Source of the DNA: Xenoacremonium recifei
Lineage: Eukaryota > Ascomycota > Sordariomycetes > Hypocreales > Nectriaceae
Length of the DNA stretch: 64,000 nt
Reading direction: 5' to 3'
NCBI GenBank assembly: GCA_012184525.1
Contig: WOFQ01000002.1
Span: 1,426,001-1,490,000, forward strand
The position numbers were made by a program, and so were the translations under genes. This document shows positions 10,772-22,149 of this stretch, in pieces (positions within the stretch are counted from its first letter, which is position 1; each line of letters opens with the position of its first letter). The notes below the pieces were generated by a model. That model was not told where the DNA came from. It did not search any database and saw only the letters and a list, made by a program, of their open reading frames with translations.

Positions 10772-11928
10772 TTATTCTGGAAGAGGCCTGAAATATGGTT
10801 TGACAGCAGCTCCTCTTGCGAGAGTCCACCCATGCTCAAAAGCCTCGACCATCTCGTCCGGTAGCGGGCCACGACCCAAAGCCGTGAGGTTATGCTCCAT
10901 TTGCTCCACGCTGGTTGCGGCCACAATTATAGCATCGCCGTATTCACCACTAAGTTTACTGTGATATTTTGCCCATCGAAATGCCGCCTCCGCAGTGTTG
11001 ATGCCAAGCTTAGCAGCCACTGGCCGAATCACATCAAGCGCGTTGAAGTAGGCGTCGTTCCAGTACCGCTCTCGATAGTGTGCGGCGCCTTTGACCGGAT
11101 CAAAACGGCTTCCCGCTGGCCACTCGGTCAAGTCACGTTGGTACTTATCCGTTAACATCCCACCGGCAAGGGGGTTGTACTCGTAGAAGGCGATACCATA
11201 CTTCCGTAGACATGGAAACAGCTCCGTTTCTACAGTGCGTTGTAGGGCACTGTAGAGACCTTGGTACACATCGGGCTTCTTCCAGCCGTTGCGTATGCAG
11301 ATCTCGCAAACTTGAGCCACTTGCCAGGCAGGGAAGTTGCTGATGCCGAAGCGACGAAACAGGCCTTCGTTGTACATGTTATTCACTTCGCGCAGGGTCT
11401 CCTCGAAAGAAGTGTAGTGGTCAGGGAAATGGAGATACCACTGCGAGTAGTTAGCAATACCGTACAATCATCAAAATGACTCTGCCACTGATACAAGAAA
11501 AATTCTGAGTGACTTACCAGGTCAACTTTGTCAGTTTTCAAGGCGGCCAAAGATGTCTGAATACCGCGGCGTAGATCTTCCGGGCGATGCGTGTAAGCGG
11601 TTGGGCTTGGAGTCTTCGCTGGCGCCAGCTTTGTGGCTAGGATAAGGCCCCTGTCTTGCCATTTGAGCTCTGCAATATACTCTTCCGAGGAGCCACCGCC
11701 GTAGCCGCGCGCAGTGTCTATTTCATTGTTACCGAACTTCTGGAAGGTGTCCAGAATGGCTTTGGCATCATCAATGTTTGGCACGCGAGCTATGGAATCC
11801 GCCATTGTTAGCATGACCATTGGGGTATATACAGCAAGCCGGCATCCTTGAAATCACGTACCTGTCTTTCCGAGGGTCATGGCCCCGAAGACGAGCTTCA
11901 CGTCTGGCTTAGTGGTCTGTTCTGTCAT
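10772..11928 (-). CDS. aldo-keto reductase, AKR7 (aflatoxin-aldehyde reductase)-like
   Basis: Three exons (11928-11862, 11789-11518, 11440-10772) give 335 residues. The start reads KLVFGAMTLGKT, then NEIDTARGYGGGSSEEY carries the AKR catalytic Asp and Tyr. VDLWYLHFPDHYT provides the strand with the conserved His, and the spliced junction VDL/WYLHF confirms the second intron. GISNFPAWQVAQV and the YNPLAGGMLTDKY block are typical of AKR7 enzymes, which reduce dialdehydes and other reactive carbonyls with NADPH. Length is normal for the family. The gene is followed in the same direction by an SDR. The real physiological substrate cannot be read from the sequence. Confidence 0.9.
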
Positions 11929-14900
11929 GATGGATACGGATCGCGAGGTTTATATCACAGAGTTGGATTATTTCACTCAGGCAAAAAAATGAATTGCACG
12001 GATGGTCAACAATTATATATACCTATACTGACTCCAGGTTCTATTAGCTTCTCCATGATGTTGCAATGTTCTCGGATAAGACGGCCGATGTTCAATTACT
12101 GTCGGGCAGGTTGTGCTTACAAAAGAACTTATAAGAAGGCATTGCTGCCTGTTGAATATAAACCGAATAGGCAGGTACCGTTTGTATGAGTCACAGTTGA
12201 TAAGCTGTCGGAACATCGTCAGTTTTGAACGCACCAAGCACGTCACTATTATAGTCTCGATCGGCACCATCCAGACAAAATATGCCCCGTTTCGGTGGGA
12301 GAACTTCTGTAGGCTATAACAGGACCCAGCTAACCCCCTTTCGACCAACAATCTAAACGCCTTTTTGTCTCTATCTCAAGGATTCTATTACGATTGTTTT
12401 TTTTTTCTTTTGGCAGACTCTTTCCACTGAGTCTTTTCTGCGTTTGTTCGTTTGTTTCCGATCCATTTGCAGCAACCAGCAAACCGATTGCTGATTGAGG
12501 CACATCTTTTAGAGCCTATTGTTGGTGTCTTATCTTATCCAGTTAGATTCTTAAAAATGAAAGAAAAGTAGCAATGGGTAAGCGCAGAGTAGTCCTCTGG
12601 TGAGGATGGTGAAAGATCAATCTAAATATGTGACATTTCTGGGTGGCGTGATAATAGCCGTTATGACTGTACTCAGTGTGCACTGCGGAAAGGAAACCAG
12701 TCATCCTTTTCAATTGCAGGGATGAAAGACCTCGACTTATGAAAGAATCCCATTGGCAAATTGCCAAAAAAAAAAAGGACTGCGATCTATACTTATCGAA
12801 GCTGAACCTATTCCTGTGTCGAATAAGAACATGCCACTTCCAGCAGCGAACAAATCTGGTAGTTGAATCCTGAACCCATAGCAGTTATGCATCGAGAACG
12901 AAGGGGATAACAACGTTGAATAACACCGATAATACCTGTGAGGAAGATGGGAAAGTAGTATAGCAACAGCCTGCTTTGGCATTCATGGATCGGAAAGACT
13001 TCTGAATCTCAACGATGCTTCAGTTCAGATTTTACTTAATACTTGACACGCAATGCACAACTGCAGAGTGTGAAGACCATGAGAATCTCTGGGTAGACAA
13101 GTCAGTAATATTGCTACAACGATTGATCTAATTACGTGAATGCTTCTCTTCAGCGTGTTTGACCCTTAATTCTATCAAAAGATCCCTCGAGTTATGTTTG
13201 GATAGTATTAAAACTTGATGCATCGGAGAAAACTGTCTCGAGGGCTTTCACACGGAGGCCTCTAATCTCAGCTTGGAGGAAGTGATTGATAAAACTTTAG
13301 CTTTTGTGTCCTCTCTCAACCGAACCTGGCTTCCAGGCCCGACAAAAATCCATTATGAATTAGTATCATAAGACGATATAGGGGCTTAATGATATAAGCC
13401 AATAAAAGAGCTCACGGTATTTTTTAAATCCATGAAAAATGCGATCCGAGCATTGGAGTTTACCAAAATGAGAATGAGGATTCTAAATAACGCAGATTCT
13501 GGGGAAGGCTGTTGACGAATACTGGGGAGAAAACATAGCACAGAAGTGCTTTCATTCCACCGGTTTGCGTATAAACAAAGAATATTGACCATCTACGTAG
13601 AACCTAGGCATGGAGTTAGAGAATCCAAGTTCCGTGCAATAAAAAACCCCGTTATCTCATGCATACAGGTTAGAAAAAAGTGTAGCATGTCACTATATCC
13701 GAGATAATGATTCGCGTAGTGTTATGCAAGAGCTGAGGAAGAAGTACTTTAGAAAAGCTCGACAAGTACGTAACACAGTCAACTTTTAGGTAAACTTTTC
13801 AAGCGTATGGAGATATAAGCTTGAGATTGAGGGCCTTCTCTGGAATCATATTCTACATTCGTAAGTTGTTGGCCAGCAACATGACCGACCGCAGAGTAGG
13901 CAACCAGTCTCCAAGACTCAAGGTCAGAACAAAGCCGGAAGCCTTGTCGGCTAGCTTGACGTGGAATGATCTGAAAACGGATATCGAAAGGCCGCCTGAT
14001 GAATTTCCTGCCGATGGCTCGCTTGGAATGGCGAGTTGGCCTTGGTGCAGGACCCGAGAAGACCAACATCCGAGTTATTCGGAAGAGACAACTAGTCAAT
14101 AAAATTGCCAACCAACAGCATCCGCAATAGGCGATAAATAGCGAGTCCGATCATTTTTTTTAGACATGACCGGGTTCGGAATGCATATGTTGTATGTTGG
14201 TGGAGGGGCAGACGTCTGCTGCTCGCGGGATGCTTTGTCTTGATCTGAACGATCACTAATCACAGAGTCTCGGGAAATTGTAGATACCATATGGTATGCT
14301 AATTAAGATATGTCCGGATCTGGTCAAGAAGTCGGGGAGCAACGACAACCTCCGACTTGACTACGACGATCAGATCGAGATTGAGTTGTTAGTCTCCGAC
14401 TTCAAGTCAGAGACGGACCAGTTTTTTTCGACGGACTTGCGGACCAACAGATGGACTACAAAGAGGACATCTGCTTAGACTGGGCTGAGATATGCGGTTT
14501 TCAAGAAGCAATACACAATCGGCCCGTGGGATTTAACCTCGTCCCGGCCACCGAATAGCGCATTCTAGGCAGTACCGCCAGTCCGGGAGACTGCAGCCTA
14601 CTGCTTTCTCTCAGCCACCTGGCGAGCAAGTCCAAGTTTTTGTTGGTTGAGATACGCGGATTTACTCTGTAAGGGTGGTAGACTTGAAAATTCGATAGCC
14701 CAGATCCTCCAAAGTTAAAAAGAGCCTGGTGGCCGGGCAGTGTCGAAAGTATAAACCAAACTCTGGAGTCTTGGCCCTGACTGGCTCCCCAGGAGTTGGG
14801 AAATCTCACGTGGGAAACCGGCCGCTTAGCAGAACTAGGCGCTGGAATGGCATAGGCCTGATCAGATTTCCGCATCGAAATGGGCTAGCCCGAGATCTAG

Positions 14901-17012
14901 ACTTTGCGATGCATTCCTCACAGGAACTTGGCCAGCCAGACGGCATGAAGCAGCGGGCGCGCTGGTTAATCCCGAGTCCCTCTGCTGCTTGCATCGGCGC
15001 CGAAGAGGGCTCGACGACCCGAGACAGCCAGGGTTTGCTCGACCGAGACACGCAGGGGATTAGCAGCTGAGAGGGTACAGGGGGCTTGAGTCATGCAGGG
15101 ACCAGCAACGGCGGCCAAGACTCCCTAGACATGAAAATCTGTGTAATGAGAAGTGAAAAGAGCCATTGTCCACGTTGCCAATGGGGCCATCGTTGTTCCA
15201 GCCCGGGATGCGGACGGTACCAGAGATCTTTTCCCGCGAGATCGTCTGATGCGCGGCTCCAGGATCCGCAGCGCAAGGGTTTGCCATGCTAGGAGAAGAG
15301 CTTGCTTTTTGCATCGCCCGCGCGCGGCGGGACGCAGGCCTGGCGCCGGCATGGCCACTATTGCCAATATCCTCTCCGTGGTTGCGGGCAGTTCATCAGC
15401 AGCCGGTCAGTGCCGGGTGAGCAGCGGCAGAGACTCCCGGGGACTAATGCGGATAGAGACAATTCATCCAGGAGTCAGCGGCTGATCTACGGAGAAAACG
15501 CTGAGAGCCGGATACCAAGCCCCCAGAGGATCAGCCTGACTCGGGAGGCTGTCTCAGGATTCTCTGGCCGCTGTGCACCGGGAGTTTGGGAGTGACGCTT
15601 AGCCTGTCCGAACAAACACAACTTGGCCGCCACAGTTGCGCCCTCTGACGCTCCAAGAGAGACGGCACGCTCGAGCCCGCGGCCGCTTCTTTTTTCCCGC
15701 TCGCCGCCACGCTGTCAGAGGCACACACACTGGGAGACACTCGCAGAATGACAGCGAGGGAGGGCATGTAATCACCGCCTCCCCCTCGCATTGTTTGCAG
15801 CATGCCCTACTGCCGGCTGGACGAACCCCTGCTGGGTCACCGAGGAGGGTTACCGCGCGGACTGGCGGGATCTTCGCCCGGGTCAGATTGGCCAGCTGCA
15901 GGATCCCGATCGCGCCCACAGCCGCTGGCGCGATGGTCGTGCTTTAGCGGACGGGCCTTGCGGGGAGCCAGCAGGGACAGGGGGGCTCTCCAGGCTGTTT
16001 GGTGAGAGATGGTGGGAAGAGAGTGAGAGGGTGTCCAGTCACGGGCGGCTGGTGACGAGGGGTGGGCGGGATGGCGATGGATTGGCGCAGGGCTTGCAGG
16101 AGGGCTTGCCTGACAGCTGTCTTGTGTGTTTTGGTTGTCTCTGGCGTATCTCGATCGCGAGGGGGTGAAGAGATGGGATGCGATCTCGCCCTTCCCACCC
16201 CTATGCCCTCAATTCTCCTCCTCCTGTCCCTCCCCAGCGCTCCTCATCGTCCCTCATCGTCAATTGACCTTGTGTTGTTTTCAATTACCCGCTGGATTGC
16301 TGCCCTCGACTCGAGTGTCTCAGTTGATAGTGCCCTGGCCCGCCTCCTGAGCTCCCCTCCCTTGACGTCCCCGCGAGAGCCTCAACGGAATGGAGCTTTG
16401 ATGAGCACATCCACACGCGTTCGTCGCCCGGCCAGTGCTTTTCTCCTCTCCCCAATGGCCTCTGCTGTGTCCTGTCGCTACGCATTTCTTCACTACTGTC
16501 CTCGCTGAAGAACCCTCCGGGGTAAATGTCGAGTCTAGCTCCGGCTTGAGTTTCTGAAGAAGGGACGGCGCCTCCAAATAAACCTTCCACCTTTCCATCC
16601 TCGGAGCGTCGACGAGAACAGCAGGAACGGAATCGAAAAGTCAAATTGGCCCGCATCGACCGTCCGGCCGCCTCCGTGGCTCCGTCCTCCTCCTTAGGGC
16701 TCTCGCCTTCGCTGTTAGGGCTCTTCTCTCGCTGTCCGAAACGTTCTTGAATCCTCTTGACTACCGTTGTAGCCGGTGTCCAGGACCGTTTCGTTTCTTC
16801 AGACTCATTTCATCCCATTGTCAACCATGTCGTCCCGTCAACAACTCCGTCAACCCCGACCCAGACCTTGACCGAAGCGAGACGACAACTACGGGCAACT
16901 TGAGCCCCTCGAGTCGACCTACTCAACTCGACCAAGCACCCCTGGTGCTCTGCCCTGCTGCCCAGTGCAGCATCGAGGGGGAAAGGTCAGATTCGGCCAA
17001 CAACCTACCATC
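11929..17012. other. 5.1-kb gene-free interval
   Basis: No ORF here looks like a protein and no RNA gene was recognised. The left part (about 12000-14300) is AT-rich. From about 14500 the sequence becomes GC-rich and stays so to the GPCR start. The last 500-800 bp are pyrimidine-rich and probably contain the promoter and long 5' leader of the GPCR gene. Short open frames throughout overlap one another on both strands without codon-like character. Confidence 0.5.
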
Positions 17013-18851
17013 ATGGCTCCCTGGGTCCCGCCGGATTCGCTTTCCGACCCCTCGATAGTCTTCCAGGTTGATGCGACTTCAGGCCTGACGAACCGGGCCC
17101 TCGATAACGATAATGTCCATCATCTGACAATGGGCCAGTTGCATAACCTCCACATCCTAACCGTAGCAATCTCGGGCCTTAGCCTTGTCTCTGGGCTCAT
17201 TGCTGCATCATGGTTTTACCGTATGAAGAGGAGCTTCCGCCATGAGTAAGTGCTTTCTCCTTGTGAATCTGACCAGAAACTGACCGAGAGGGACAGCTTG
17301 ATCATGCTGCTCATCCATTGCGACATCTTCAAAGCTGTGTGGTTCCTGGCTTTTCCGGCCGTCGATCTGGCTTATGGCACCATTGCATCGGGATCAGGTT
17401 TCTGCCAAGCCAGCGGCTTCTTCCTCGCCTTGTCCATTGAAGCAACGGACATGGCAGTTGCCATGATTGCTGTCCACACGGCCCTATACATCTTCCGCGG
17501 GGATCAAGGACTGTACCCGTACCGCAAGATTGCTTACGTTGTCTTCTTTACTGTGCCAACACTCCTCTCAAGCCTTGCCTTTATCAACAGTCAAGGCTAT
17601 GTCAACACTGGCACATTTTGCTACCTCCCGGTCGCACCAACCTGGATTCGCCGGGCCCTTAGTTGGATTCCGCGATACATAACCTTCGGACTGATTCTTC
17701 TCATCTACCTGGTCATTTATGTTTACGTGAGGATTCTCATTCGACAATTTGGCAAGACTCCAAGAGGAGCTGCGCCTCCTGAGGACGTCTCGCTCTTGGA
17801 CAGCACGAACTCATCTACGATACCCCGAAGACAAACTATCGTGCCGCCAACCCCTCCGATTGCGTGCCATGGACTGATACCCTCCACAACGGCATCAAGA
17901 CGAAATTCTAGAGACAGCCGGGGACGACAGTTCTCCGTCATATCGAACATCAGCACGTTGAACATCGATCCACCTCCTAGCAAGCGTTCCAGTAAACATG
18001 CCCCGAAATCACACCGCAAGGCTGATGCCGGTGTGGCTTGGAAGATGCCAAATTTCAACAGTCAGGAGGCTGTCTCGTCCCAAGACAGTGCTAATTCGGA
18101 GACCGACTTGAGAGACCAGGACAAAACTCACTATTTCAATGGCGATCTGGCGTTACCTTCTGAGATTCATGTCAGGGACTGCTCAGAGCCGTCCTCTTCC
18201 AGCTCGAACACGGTGACTCCTCCGACGCGACCAAGCACACTTACAAGGGACCGAACCTTCTCCCTGGCCGAGGCATCTACAGCTCTGCCCTCCCGAAACC
18301 CATCAAAGTCCAACTTCCGCTCTATTTTGCTTCGAGGATCTGGTACTGGAGTACGGACCGGGTCTTCCCCGAGCATTTTCGCGCCTGGGAATATTGACAC
18401 CAACCAAATGGTGAAGACCCGAGAGAAGATCCGGCGTCAACTGCGCCAGCTCTTCATCTATCCCGTGATCTACATCATTTGCTGGATCGTGCCATTCGTC
18501 GTCTATCTGAGCGGCTACACTAACGGTACACCGTACGGCATGGTATTTGCCAGCCTAATCTTCTTGTCAATCCAAGGCTTTGTCGACGCTGTCGTCTTCT
18601 CTATCAAGGAAAAGCCCTGGCGGCACCCACGTCGTAAAGAACCTTGTTGCCTGTGCTTCTGGAAGCGTTCGGGCGTCAAGAGCTCAATGAACGGAGGTAA
18701 TGGAAAGGCTGGACGCACTCGCGAGGAGATGGCCGTGGACGGACGCCAAGCGAGGAGGAGACGAGACCGAGAGCTTGAGGATCAGATGGCGGCGCCATCG
18801 CCGGCGAGAAAGGCACCAGTTGACTGGTGGGATCATGAACATCACACCTAG
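17013..18851 (+). CDS. Git3-type G-protein-coupled receptor (nutrient/glucose sensing class)
   Basis: Two exons (17013-17245, 17297-18851), joined by a GTAAGT...GACAG intron, give 595 residues. Five or more hydrophobic helices lie in the N-terminal 230 residues (HNLHILTVAISGLSLVSGL; IMLLIHCDIFKAVWFLAFPA; MAVAMIAVHTALYIF; IAYVVFFTVPTLLSS; ITFGLILLIYLVIYVYV). A long Ser/Thr-rich third cytoplasmic loop of about 200 residues follows. Then comes the Git3 C-terminal block REKIRRQLRQLFIYPVIYII with two more helices ending SIQGFVDAVVFSIKEKPW. This layout matches fungal Git3/Gpr1-type receptors that signal through Galpha to cAMP-PKA. The start is the ATG at 17013. Oddity: the reading frame stays open for 40 acidic codons beyond the TAG at 18849-18851 (see findings). 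It is convergent with the amidotransferase gene. Confidence 0.9.
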
Positions 18852-18974
18852 GCGTTGACAGATGTTTCAGAGACTGAAGAGGAGGAAAAAAACTACATCG
18901 AACTGGACGACATTGAAAACGACGATGTCGAAGAAGAGAAGCTTAGCATAGGAGACGAGAATATCGTTGCATGA
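18852..18974 (+). other. in-frame acidic extension after the GPCR stop codon
   Basis: Directly after the TAG at 18849-18851 the same frame continues for 40 sense codons to TGA at 18972-18974. Seventeen of the 40 residues are Asp/Glu, including SETEEEEKNYIELDDIEND, which looks like a protein tail and not like a UTR. It could be translated by stop-codon readthrough, be reached by an unrecognised in-frame intron (a weak GTGGAC donor at 18735 would give a 117-nt intron), or be a former tail cut off by a CAG-to-TAG mutation. Confidence 0.45.
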
Positions 18975-19394
18975 ATGCGACGGAAACAACTACAACCACT
19001 TGGGATGGCGGCGGTCTGTTCTGGCATTATACCCCGGCGGCACGCGATTTACAGGGCCATCAATGCTCTTTCACTAGGGAAACGAGAGGTTTATCTGAAT
19101 CTCATTGCATGGAATCGGAGTTATTGATCATCGCATTTTTACGGCCGAGGCTTGGTTGGCGTTGACACGGATGGTATATATAGACATTTACTGCCCTGCG
19201 CAGGCAGATATTTAATTACCAATCCATAATTCACACACTAAACAAAGATGAGAGCTGTGATAAATGCTGTGGTTCTACATGGCTGGTATCTATTGGTATA
19301 TACCCCTAATCCTTTTACCCGTCTATGCCTGCTATTTTCAATGAAGCTACGCTGACACTCATATACTAGTCATAAGATGATAACATGTATAGAC
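18975..19394. other. convergent 3' region between GPCR and amidotransferase
   Basis: AT-rich 3' flanking sequence of two convergent genes. No ORF, repeat or RNA gene was seen. Confidence 0.4.
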
Positions 19395-20317
19395 TCAACC
19401 TTCCCTGATGAACTTCAAAAATGCCTTTGCAATGGCTACGCCATCATGAGGAATCGGTGCTCGCTTCATAGCGCTCTCATACATGTCGTCGGAGAAGATG
19501 CCTGCCTTATGGCGGTTGAACAGGATCTCGGAGATGATCTCCTCGGTGAACTCGGGGTGTCCTTGAACGGTGATGTACTTGTTAGGGACGTACATGGACT
19601 GTACTTCGCAGATGCTGTTCGAACCGAGAGGTATCGCATCGGGTGGGAATTCGAAGACGATATCGCGATGCATCTGGTGGATGCGCTGCACAGTTCTTGT
19701 CAGCTTGCTTCTCAAGAATAGTAATTTCGAGGACCTACCATCTTGTCGAGACCGAAAATATCCTTGCCCTTCTCCGTCAACGCAACCTCAGTAACGGCGA
19801 CCTCCCAGCCCTTGTCACTCCGCCCCGTCTTCATGCCCATTGCTCGTCCGATGATCTGATGTCCAAAGCACACGCCCACCACACGCACGCGACCGCTATC
19901 TATCGCTTGTTTTGCGTATTCGACCAATTTGAGAATCCACGCGTCGTCATCATAGGCGTTGTGGCGCGAGCCAGTGATGAGGACTGCGTCGATGTCGTCC
20001 AGTGACGGGTACGAGTTCAGGTCGTTGACGACGTCGTAACCCTGAATGGTCACGAGATCGGTGAGTGGTTGCGGAGGAGAGAGGCTTTGCGCAGCAGCAG
20101 AAAGGAGAGCTGTGAAGACGCCCCTGTAGCCGCCGAACTTCTCGTTGGTCTTTGGCTGGGGAGTGTCGGCTTCGAGGATGGCGAGGCGGAGGGGAGCCAT
20201 CTTGGAAGAGGAGAGGATTGCGGGTGATGGCGAGGAGGATTGGACGAAAGTTCGGTATAGGAAGACACTGGCGGAGAGGGAGAGGAGGAGGAGAAACAGC
20301 CTGCGAGTGAGAGTCAT
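19395..20317 (-). CDS. class I glutamine amidotransferase-like protein
   Basis: Two exons (20317-19739, 19685-19395) give 289 residues. The amidotransferase fold is recognised by VLITGSRHNAYDDDAWI, the nucleophile elbow VVGVCFGHQIIGRAMG (Cys) and the His-x-Glu block VQGHPEFTEEI; together these supply a complete Cys-His-Glu triad. Fungal relatives are stand-alone GMP-synthase-like amidotransferases, such as the uncharacterised yeast YLR126C group. The first ATG adds 39 residues beginning MTLTRRLFLLLLSLSASVFL, which looks like a signal peptide or signal anchor. A second in-frame ATG (residue 40, MAPLRLAILE) starts exactly at the usual beginning of the domain. Which start is used decides cytosolic versus secretory location. 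It is divergent with the exopolyphosphatase gene. Confidence 0.85.
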
Positions 20318-20726
20318 GAGTGGGATATTTAAAGTAATAAAGTAGAAGCAGTTCGAATCCCGATTAAGGGTCCCTCATCGGCGCCGATCCCGATAGCGGG
20401 GCATTCGGAGCGAGATAAGGCGAGATAAGCAGACCGAATCTGGAAGGCGGTGAGTATAGCCTCCGTACCTGGCAGGAATCCAGCCACAAGGGGGATGTGG
20501 CGTCGGTGACGTCTTGTGCGTGGCTGGCTTATGGAGGTCATCTCGATGTAAAAGTTGATCCAAGACCTGGCACGGCAGTGGAGGGTAAACCGGGTAGACC
20601 GGTAATTCTGGCTCAATGACGAGGATCTAATCTCGCCATATGCTCACGGAGACTTTCTGACATTCGTATCTTGGAATCCACAAGTATCTGGCTGAATTTT
20701 AGCCTCAATCGATCCCCTCGCTCACC
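20318..20726. promoter_or_regulatory. divergent promoter: amidotransferase / exopolyphosphatase
   Basis: 409 bp between two divergent start codons. No clear TATA box. GC-rich in the centre with the direct element GATCCCGATAGCGG; no site can be named. Confidence 0.35.
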
Positions 20727-21921
20727 ATGGTTCGCCATTCTACGCTCAAGGGCTTCCTCGCCTCAGCCAGGACAGCTCTGTTAACTCCAGCACCACAGCG
20801 CCATGGACCTCTGACTTTTGTCGTCGGGAATGAATCGGCAGGTAAGTTCGAGTCACCAATTAGAATCTCTGGATTCGTCATGTAACATTGGCCTAGATCT
20901 CGACTCACTGTGCTGCGCTCTCGTCTATGCCTACATCCGCACCAACACGCCTCCTCACACTATGCACATCCCTCTAGCCAATATTACTCGCCCAGACCTC
21001 AGTCTGCGAACCGAGATGTCTGCTGTTTTGAAGTATGCAGACCTCTCGACGCGGGATCTGCTCACACTGTCTGAGCTCCCAGACTTGGATCCCGAGGACA
21101 CCACTTGGTATCTGGTTGACCACAACTGCCTTACGGGGCCTTTGAAGAAGTTCTCGGGCCGTATGGCTGGTGTCATCGATCACCACACCGACGAGGAAGC
21201 TGTGCATACGGAGGCCGAACCACGTGTTGTCGAGCCTTGTGGTAGCTGTATGAGTCTCGTTGTTGAGGAGAGCCGCAGCGCATGGGCGCAAGCTGTCGAC
21301 CCGACTGAAGAGACGAGTATCGCAAAGTTGGCACTGGCGGCCATTCTTACCGACACCGTCAACCTGACTGCCGAAGCCAAGATCAAGCCCAAGGACCGCA
21401 GCGCGGTGGAGTTTCTAAGAAGCAAGATCAGCGAGGAGGGCTTCGATAGCACGGCCTTCCACCACGAAATCGATCTTGTCAAGCACGACATATCGGCGCT
21501 GGGATTCCGCGATATCTTCCGCAAGGACTACAAGGAATGGGAGGAGTCAGGCCTCAAACTGGGAGTGAGCTGTGTAGTGCAGAACTTCGACTACCTGATC
21601 TCCAAGGCAGACAGCAAAGAGACCCTGCTGCAAGACTTCGCAGAGTGGGCCGAGGAGCGCAAACTCGATATCGCAGCCATCATGACGACGTCAAACCCGG
21701 ACGGTGAGTTCCAGCGACACTTGCTCGTATGGGGCCGCAATGAGAAAGGCGAAGCGGTATTGCAGAAGTTTGAGAAGCTCGCGACGGAGAAGTTCGAGTT
21801 GGAGAGCTGGAAGGGAGGGGAGTTGGATGATGGGCGGAGGAGGATGGCGTGGAGGCAGAAGGATCTGGCGGCGAGTCGGAAACAGGTCGCGCCGTTGTTG
21901 AGAGAAGCTATGAAGAGTTGA
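20727..21921 (+). CDS. PPX1: exopolyphosphatase (PPX1-type, DHH/DHHA2)
   Basis: Two exons (20727-20841, 20897-21921) give 379 residues. The DHH phosphoesterase motifs are all present: motif I NESADLDSL (formed across the splice junction, which confirms the intron), motif II VDHN, motif III VIDHHTDEE, and motif IV AILTDTVNL. The GSCMSLV block lies between III and IV. A DHHA2 C-terminal domain follows, with DYKEWEESG and the VLQKFEKLA region. Ppx1-type enzymes remove terminal phosphate from long-chain polyphosphate using Mg or Mn; in yeast the enzyme is cytosolic and partly mitochondrial. The N-terminus (MVRHSTLKGFLASARTALL) is basic and could act as a weak mitochondrial signal. Convergent with ATP25. 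High confidence. Confidence 0.94.
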
Positions 21922-22149
21922 TACCACAGCTGCACATGAATTAGAAAGGAGTGATTCGAATACCAAGATTATGGTTCTGACTTTTGATTGTTGGAATATG
22001 TTTGCCACATATATGCTGAGTTATGTTGATACAGATTGGAGTGACTATATATGACACACGCTTTTGTGGTGTTCCCCTATTTTCCCCTCCCAAGCACTTT
22101 GCCCTATTCGTACATGCGTTGGAACCACCAACGCCAATTTGTTCAAAAA

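Noticed and set aside
14729..15070. Frame with a Walker-A-like LTGSPGVGKSHVG string
   Set aside because: The P-loop resemblance is isolated; there is no following Walker B, no family context, and the opposite strand is equally open. Treated as chance in a GC-rich non-coding region.
20340..20420. AGTTCGAATCCCG string resembling a tRNA T-loop
   Set aside because: No matching T-stem, acceptor or anticodon arm can be built around it.
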